Both the position numbers and the translations under genes were made by a program. Source: Burkholderiaceae bacterium (lineage in GTDB: Bacteria; Pseudomonadota; Gammaproteobacteria; Burkholderiales; Burkholderiaceae). From it: a DNA stretch of 10,687 nucleotides. Position 1 is the stretch's first letter, and every line of letters starts with the position of its first letter. The DNA lies in NCBI GenBank assembly GCA_017998575.1, contig JAGOCV010000124.1, positions 1 through 10,687 on the forward strand, written 5' to 3'. This document shows, piece by piece, positions 7,659-10,687 of this stretch. The notes beneath the pieces are model-generated. The model did no database searches, had not been told where the DNA came from, and saw only the letters and a program-made list of their open reading frames with translations.

Positions 7659-8030
7659 ATGGCTTCGTCTCCTGCTTCCTTCCTCGGCGCTCCCGTGCAA
7701 CGGCGCGCCCGCCAGCGCGCGCTGGTGCGCGAGTACAAGGACAACCCTCCGCCCATGGGCATCTACGCCATCCGCTGCGCGGCTGCGCCGCAGGTGTTCG
7801 TGAATGCCAGCCTCAACGTACACGGCGCGATCAATCGCGACCGCTTCCAGCTGAAGATGGGCGGCCACCCCGACCGGCCGCTGCAGGCGGCGTGGCGCGC
7901 GCACGGCGAGGCGGTGTTCTCGTTCGAGGTGATCGACGTGCTCAAGCGGCGCGAGGATGCGCCCGACGCCGACTACCGCGACGAACTCGCCGCGCTGCTC
8001 GCGCTGTGGCGGCAGGAGCTCTCGGCATGA
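7659..8030 (+). CDS. GIY-YIG nuclease-like small protein
   Basis: The 123-residue protein contains GIYAIR at 34-39, the first half of a GIY-YIG nuclease motif. The second half reads FVN (47-49) in place of YIG. It continues through SLNVHGAINRDRFQLKMGGHPDRPLQAAW, with Arg60 and Arg62 as catalytic Arg candidates, and FSFEVID with Glu90 as a metal-binding Glu candidate. The pattern resembles a group of small stand-alone bacterial GIY-YIG proteins of unknown role, whose YIG half is often relaxed to FVG/FVA. A DNA-cleaving activity is thus possible but unproven. The start at ATG 7659 is supported by AAGGA at 7647-7651; an ATG at 7638 is in frame but lacks one. The stop overlaps the next start (ATGA), so the two genes are coupled. 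Confidence 0.7.
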   Translation: MASSPASFLGAPVQRRARQRALVREYKDNPPPMGIYAIRCAAAPQVFVNASLNVHGAINRDRFQLKMGGHPDRPLQAAWRAHGEAVFSFEVIDVLKRREDAPDADYRDELAALLALWRQELSA

Positions 8031-8539
8031 ACCCGGCCACCCCCGCGCCGGACCGCGCATCCAGCGCCGCACTCGACGAGTTGCGCACCCGCGCGCGCGT
8101 GCGCCTGAACCGCGCGCGCCGCGAGGGCACGGCCGGCAGCCTGCGGCTGGCCGACGCACTGCACGATGCCGCTCGCGCCGTCGGGTTCATGCATTGGGAA
8201 CACGCGCGCCGCGTACTCGGCGGCCTGGCCGTACCGGGCGAAGACTGGGGCGACTTCTGGCATGTGCCGCGCACCGGCATCCTGCTCAACCAGTGGTTCG
8301 CGCAGCATGCCGAAGCCGCGGCCGCGCTGCGCGCCGACACCTCGGGTTACTTGCTGCCGTACCGGCGACAGTGCTTCATCGTGCAGGATCACTTCGTGCG
8401 CGAACTAGGGGTCGATCCGGACGATCCGGCGTGGGCCGCGTTGGGGCGTGACCTGGTGACCGGGTATGGAACGCCGGCGTGGCAGACGCTCACGGCACAG
8501 CGAATCCGTGCGCCGCAGTCTGCCTTCTCCAGCCGTTAA
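8027..8539 (+). CDS. hypothetical protein coupled to the GIY-YIG-like gene
   Basis: The 170-residue protein belongs to no family I can name with confidence. An N-terminal helical part (about 13-67) contains SLRLADALHDAARAVGFMHWEHARRVLGG; its small-residue helix followed by GF-x-x-W-x-x-A loosely resembles the short N-terminal helix motif of glyoxalase-related and toxin-associated proteins. The C-terminal part (about 78-160) has YLLPYRRQCFIVQDHFVREL, GVDPDDPAWAALGRD and a final Trp-rich segment. There is no signal peptide or membrane helix, so it is probably cytoplasmic. ATG 8027 lies inside the ATGA overlap with the upstream stop and has AGGAG at 8014-8018, so expression with the GIY-YIG-like protein is likely. 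The pairing hints at a shared role, which the sequence does not reveal. Confidence 0.72.
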   Translation: MNPATPAPDRASSAALDELRTRARVRLNRARREGTAGSLRLADALHDAARAVGFMHWEHARRVLGGLAVPGEDWGDFWHVPRTGILLNQWFAQHAEAAAALRADTSGYLLPYRRQCFIVQDHFVRELGVDPDDPAWAALGRDLVTGYGTPAWQTLTAQRIRAPQSAFSSR

Positions 8540-8548
8540 GCTCGGGGC

Positions 8549-9556
8549 ATGCATACACGTACCCTCGGACCCTTCAAAGTCTCGGCCATCGGGCTGGGTT
8601 GCATGAACCTCTCGCACGCCTACGGCGTGCCGCCATCGCCCGAGCAGGGCGAGCGCGTGCTGCTGGCCGCGCTCGACGCGGGCGTGACGCTGTTCGACAC
8701 GGCGGCGCTCTACGGCTTCGGCGCCAACGAGGAACTGGTGGGCCGCGTGATGGCGCCGCACCGGCGAAAGTTCACGCTGGCCAGCAAGGGCGGCATGGGC
8801 GGCGTTCGTGGCGAAGATGGCGTGGTGCGCCGCGTGATCGACGGCCGCCCCGAGACGCTGCGCAAGAACTGCGAGGACAGCCTGCGCCGCCTCAAGACCG
8901 ACGTGATCGATCTGTACTACCTGCACCGCTGGGACAAGAACGTGCCCATCGAGGACAGCGTGGGCGCCATGAGCGACCTGGTGCGTGCCGGCAAGGTGCA
9001 GACGCTGGGCCTGTCGGAGGTGTCGGCCGCCACGCTGCGGCGTGCGCACGCCGTGCACCCCATCACCGCCGTGCAGACCGAGTACTCGCTCTGGACGCGC
9101 AACCCCGAGATCGCCGTGCTGGACGCCTGCCGCGAGCTGGGCGTTGCGTTCGTGGCCTTCAGCCCGCTGGCGCGCGCCTTCCTCACGGGCAAGCTCGCCG
9201 ACGTGACGACGCTCGACGCCAAGGACATCCGCCGCCCCATGCCGCGTTTTGCCCCCGACAACTATGCGCAGAACCTCAAGCTGCTCGCGCCTTTCGCCGA
9301 CCTGGCGCGCGAGGCCGGCTGCACGCCCGCGCAGCTCGCCCTGGCCTGGCTGCTGCATCAGGGCGAGAACGTGGTGCCCATCCCCGGCACCACCTCGCTG
9401 GAGCACCTGCACGAAGACCTGGGCGCGGCCGACCTCGATCTGCCGGACACCGTGATCCGCCGTGCCGGCGAGCTGATCAACCAGCAGACCGTGGTGGGCA
9501 ACCGTTACGCGCCGCAGGCCACGGGCGAGGTCGATACCGAGAATTTCGATCGCTGA
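8549..9556 (+). CDS. aldo/keto reductase
   Basis: The 335-residue protein is a typical NADPH-dependent aldo/keto reductase with a TIM-barrel fold. All four catalytic residues are present: Asp50 and Tyr55 (FDTAALYG), Lys80 (LASKGG) and His126 (YYLHRWD). Cofactor-binding features near the C-terminus include IPGTTSLEHLHEDLGA. It resembles the AKR11/AKR13-like general stress or aldehyde reductases (YdbC/PLR-like pattern with VSAIGLGCMNLS at the start); the substrate is unknown. It starts 9 bases after the preceding stop with only a weak GGGG upstream, so it may be co-transcribed with the hypothetical gene. Nothing ties it to protocatechuate breakdown beyond position, and a terminator lies in between. 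Confidence 0.92.
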   Translation: MHTRTLGPFKVSAIGLGCMNLSHAYGVPPSPEQGERVLLAALDAGVTLFDTAALYGFGANEELVGRVMAPHRRKFTLASKGGMGGVRGEDGVVRRVIDGRPETLRKNCEDSLRRLKTDVIDLYYLHRWDKNVPIEDSVGAMSDLVRAGKVQTLGLSEVSAATLRRAHAVHPITAVQTEYSLWTRNPEIAVLDACRELGVAFVAFSPLARAFLTGKLADVTTLDAKDIRRPMPRFAPDNYAQNLKLLAPFADLAREAGCTPAQLALAWLLHQGENVVPIPGTTSLEHLHEDLGAADLDLPDTVIRRAGELINQQTVVGNRYAPQATGEVDTENFDR

Positions 9557-9591
9557 AGCGCATGGCCCGCCCGTGCGGCGCTATGCTCCGC

Positions 9592-9612
9592 CTCCCTTTA
9601 TTTTTTCGGGAG
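9592..9612 (+). promoter_or_regulatory. possible hairpin masking the ribosome binding site of the SnoaL-like gene
   Basis: CTCCC (9592-9596) is perfectly complementary to GGGAG (9608-9612), which is the Shine-Dalgarno sequence five bases before ATG 9618. The loop is TTTATTTTTTC, unusually T-rich for this window. If the messenger starts upstream of 9592, translation could be held back and freed by heat or a factor. A TATGCT at 9582-9587 could be a -10 element, but a start from it would be near 9594 and would break the stem. This is a hypothesis from pairing alone. Confidence 0.3.
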
Positions 9613-9617
9613 ACAGC

Positions 9618-9992
9618 ATGAATACGAAAGACATCGCACAGGAGTTCGTCGCGCTTTGCAAGCAAGGTCGCTTCGACGAGGCCGGCCGCCGTTTCTGGAG
9701 CGAGGACGTGGTTTCACTCGAGCCCATGGAAGGTGCGATGCGCGAAGCGCGCGGTCGCGCCGCCGTCGCGCAGAAGGGCGAGTGGTGGAGCGCCAATCAC
9801 GACGTCCATGGCGTCTCCACCGAAGGTCCATGGGTGCACGGCGATCAGTTCGGTGTGCGATTCACGATGGATGTGACGCCCAAGGTCGGCCCCATGGCCG
9901 GCCAGCGCATCCAGGCCGACGAGATCGGCCTGTACACCGTGCGCGGCGGCAAGATCGTCGAAGAGCGCTTTTTCTACGGCGCTGGCGAGTGA
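9618..9992 (+). CDS. NTF2-like / SnoaL-like domain protein
   Basis: The 124-residue protein has the size and pattern of a single cone-shaped NTF2/SnoaL domain. It begins with a helical MNTKDIAQEFVALCKQGRFD, then a short segment with FWSEDVVSLEP (the common yy.edv..i.p element). Later strands follow: WVHGDQFGVRFTMDVTP, IQADEIGLYTVRGGKIVEERFFYG, the last being the typical end of the family (xxxelytvrdGKIveerff). Family members include isomerases, dehydratases and proteins that only bind small molecules, so the activity cannot be assigned. ATG 9618 is chosen because GGGAG (9608-9612) is well placed for it. An upstream in-frame ATG at 9573 lies in non-coding-like sequence. Confidence 0.85.
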   Translation: MNTKDIAQEFVALCKQGRFDEAGRRFWSEDVVSLEPMEGAMREARGRAAVAQKGEWWSANHDVHGVSTEGPWVHGDQFGVRFTMDVTPKVGPMAGQRIQADEIGLYTVRGGKIVEERFFYGAGE

Positions 9993-9997
9993 GCCGG

Positions 9998-10016
9998 GCG
10001 CCTGCGGGACAGGCGC
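9998..10016 (+). terminator. hairpin after the SnoaL-like gene
   Basis: GCGCCTG (9998-10004), loop CGGGA and CAGGCGC (10010-10016) form a perfect 7-base-pair stem starting 6 bases after the stop codon. No T tract follows (the next bases are AGAAACATCC), so it may be a factor-dependent terminator or a 3' stabilising structure. Confidence 0.4.
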
Positions 10017-10086
10017 AGAAACATCCGCGAAACAAACCGAAACCCCGGCGAGACGACTGCCCGCCCGCCCGCCGGCACCATGACGG

Positions 10087-10101
10087 CCATGTTCCACATG
10101 G
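10087..10101. promoter_or_regulatory. CCATG-N5-CATGG dyad upstream of the lipoprotein gene
   Basis: CCATG (10087-10091) and CATGG (10097-10101) form a perfect inverted repeat with 5 bases between, 26 bases upstream of ATG 10127. It could be an operator or a 5'-leader hairpin. Just upstream, around 10059-10073, the GCCC unit repeats in tandem. There is no clear promoter in 9993-10126. Confidence 0.25.
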
Positions 10102-10126
10102 ACAGTCTTCGAAAGGACCCCCCGTC

Positions 10127-10594
10127 ATGAAACGCTGGATTCGACGCACCCTCATCGGCCTCACCGGGGCCGCCATCGCCGTGGGCGGGCTCACGGCCTG
10201 CGCGCGCCATGGCGACGGCCCGCGCTGGGCCGCCTCGGCCGAGGACTCGGCAAAATTCCGCGCCAGGGCCATCGAGCGCGTGAGCTCTCGCCTCGATCTC
10301 GACGCAGCGCAGCGTGCGCGCCTGGAGGTACTGGCCGACCGGCTGCAGGCACAACGCGCGGCCGTGCGCGGCGCCACCGATCCGCGCGAGGAGATCCGGG
10401 CGCTGGTGGCGGGCGAACGCTTCGACCGCAGCCGCGCGCAGGCATTCGTCAATGCCAAGGCCGCGGCCGTCAACACGGGCAGCCCCGACGTGATCTCCGC
10501 TTTAGGCGACTTCTACGACAGCCTGAATCCCGGCCAGCAGCAGAAGGTGCGCGAGTTCATGGAGCGCGGCCGCCGCTGGGGCCCGCGTGGCTGA
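10127..10594 (+). CDS. Spy/CpxP-like (LTXXQ-type) periplasmic lipoprotein
   Basis: The 155-residue protein has a lipoprotein signal: positive MKRWIRR, a hydrophobic core (LIGLTGAAIAVGG) and lipobox LTAC with Cys25 as the predicted acylated residue. The mature part is helical and charged, with two weak LTxxQ-like motifs: LDLDAAQRARLEVLADRL (about 57-74) and LNPGQQQKVREFMERG (near the C-terminus). This pattern is that of Spy/CpxP envelope-stress chaperones and periplasmic heavy-metal sensors, where the two motifs mark the helical hairpin cradle. Members bind unfolded proteins or metals; which applies here cannot be said. Residue +2 after Cys is Arg, not Asp, so outer-membrane sorting is expected. 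AAAGGA (10112-10117) precedes the ATG. The downstream gene overlaps its 3' end by eight bases. Confidence 0.75.
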   Translation: MKRWIRRTLIGLTGAAIAVGGLTACARHGDGPRWAASAEDSAKFRARAIERVSSRLDLDAAQRARLEVLADRLQAQRAAVRGATDPREEIRALVAGERFDRSRAQAFVNAKAAAVNTGSPDVISALGDFYDSLNPGQQQKVREFMERGRRWGPRG

Positions 10595-10687
10595 CGACGC
10601 GGCGCGCGGCGGCGTGCGTGCGCTGCTGCGGCTCGAAGGTCTGGCCCTGCTGGGCACGGCCGTGGCCGCGTACGCGCAGTTCGGCGT
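10587..10687 (+). CDS. DUF4260-like membrane protein, N-terminal fragment (3' end outside window)
   Basis: From GTG 10587 the frame stays open to the window edge (33 codons). After a short polar start it reads RALLRLEGLALLGTAVAAYAQFGV, which resembles the opening of DUF4260-family proteins (LRLEglalla...aYa.lg), small integral membrane proteins of unknown function. The GTG overlaps the lipoprotein stop by eight bases, suggesting coupling; a second GTG at 10614 is an alternative start. No strong ribosome binding site is visible. The assignment rests on a short fragment. Confidence 0.55.
   Translation, partial: MADDAARGGVRALLRLEGLALLGTAVAAYAQFG

Noticed and set aside
8549..9556. Aldo/keto reductase as an additional protocatechuate pathway enzyme
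   Set aside because: All pathway steps with semialdehyde intermediates are already covered by PmdC, and a terminator plus two unrelated genes separate it from the operon.

Overview
The window looks like chromosome from a high-GC betaproteobacterium, most likely Burkholderiales, family Comamonadaceae (Comamonas, Acidovorax, Hydrogenophaga or Variovorax type). Three things suggest this. Codon use is strongly GC-rich. The gene content and order match the pmd protocatechuate 4,5-cleavage clusters of Comamonas. A GC-rich palindromic intergenic element occurs twice. The genus cannot be fixed from sequence reading alone.

Left edge (1-1105): the end of a LuxR/NarL-type regulator is cut by the window edge. 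A 313-base stretch follows with no confident gene but a possible frameshifted small ORF, then a GNAT-family acetyltransferase.

Centre (1116-7455): a LysR-type regulator on the minus strand (pmdR-like) faces a plus-strand operon of six genes. Their order is 4-oxalomesaconate hydratase (pmdE/ligJ), CHA aldolase (pmdF/ligK), PDC hydrolase (pmdD/ligI), the alpha and beta subunits of protocatechuate 4,5-dioxygenase (pmdA, pmdB) and CHMS dehydrogenase (pmdC/ligC). Together they open protocatechuate at the 4,5 bond (PmdAB), oxidise the semialdehyde to 2-pyrone-4,6-dicarboxylate (PmdC), hydrolyse it to 4-oxalomesaconate (PmdD), hydrate that (PmdE) and cleave the product to pyruvate and oxaloacetate (PmdF). 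The tautomerase (pmdU/ligU) and transporter (pmdK) that precede pmdE in Comamonas are absent here. The divergent promoter region holds an A+T-rich dyad that could be the regulator's site. Two copies of an approximately 78-base multi-hairpin element lie inside the operon, right after the stop codons of pmdF and pmdB.

Right part (7456-10687): a structured leader with an intrinsic terminator is followed by a translationally coupled pair, a GIY-YIG-like protein and a protein of unknown function. Then come an aldo/keto reductase, a small NTF2/SnoaL-like protein whose ribosome binding site may be masked by a hairpin, a Spy/CpxP-like lipoprotein, and the start of a DUF4260-like membrane protein cut by the right edge. 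These look like ordinary accessory or housekeeping genes with no evident link to the pmd pathway.

No mobile element, CRISPR array, tRNA or rRNA was seen. The pmd system is a described pathway. The least explained items are the intra-operon palindromic repeats, the structured leader upstream of the GIY-YIG-like pair, and that pair itself.
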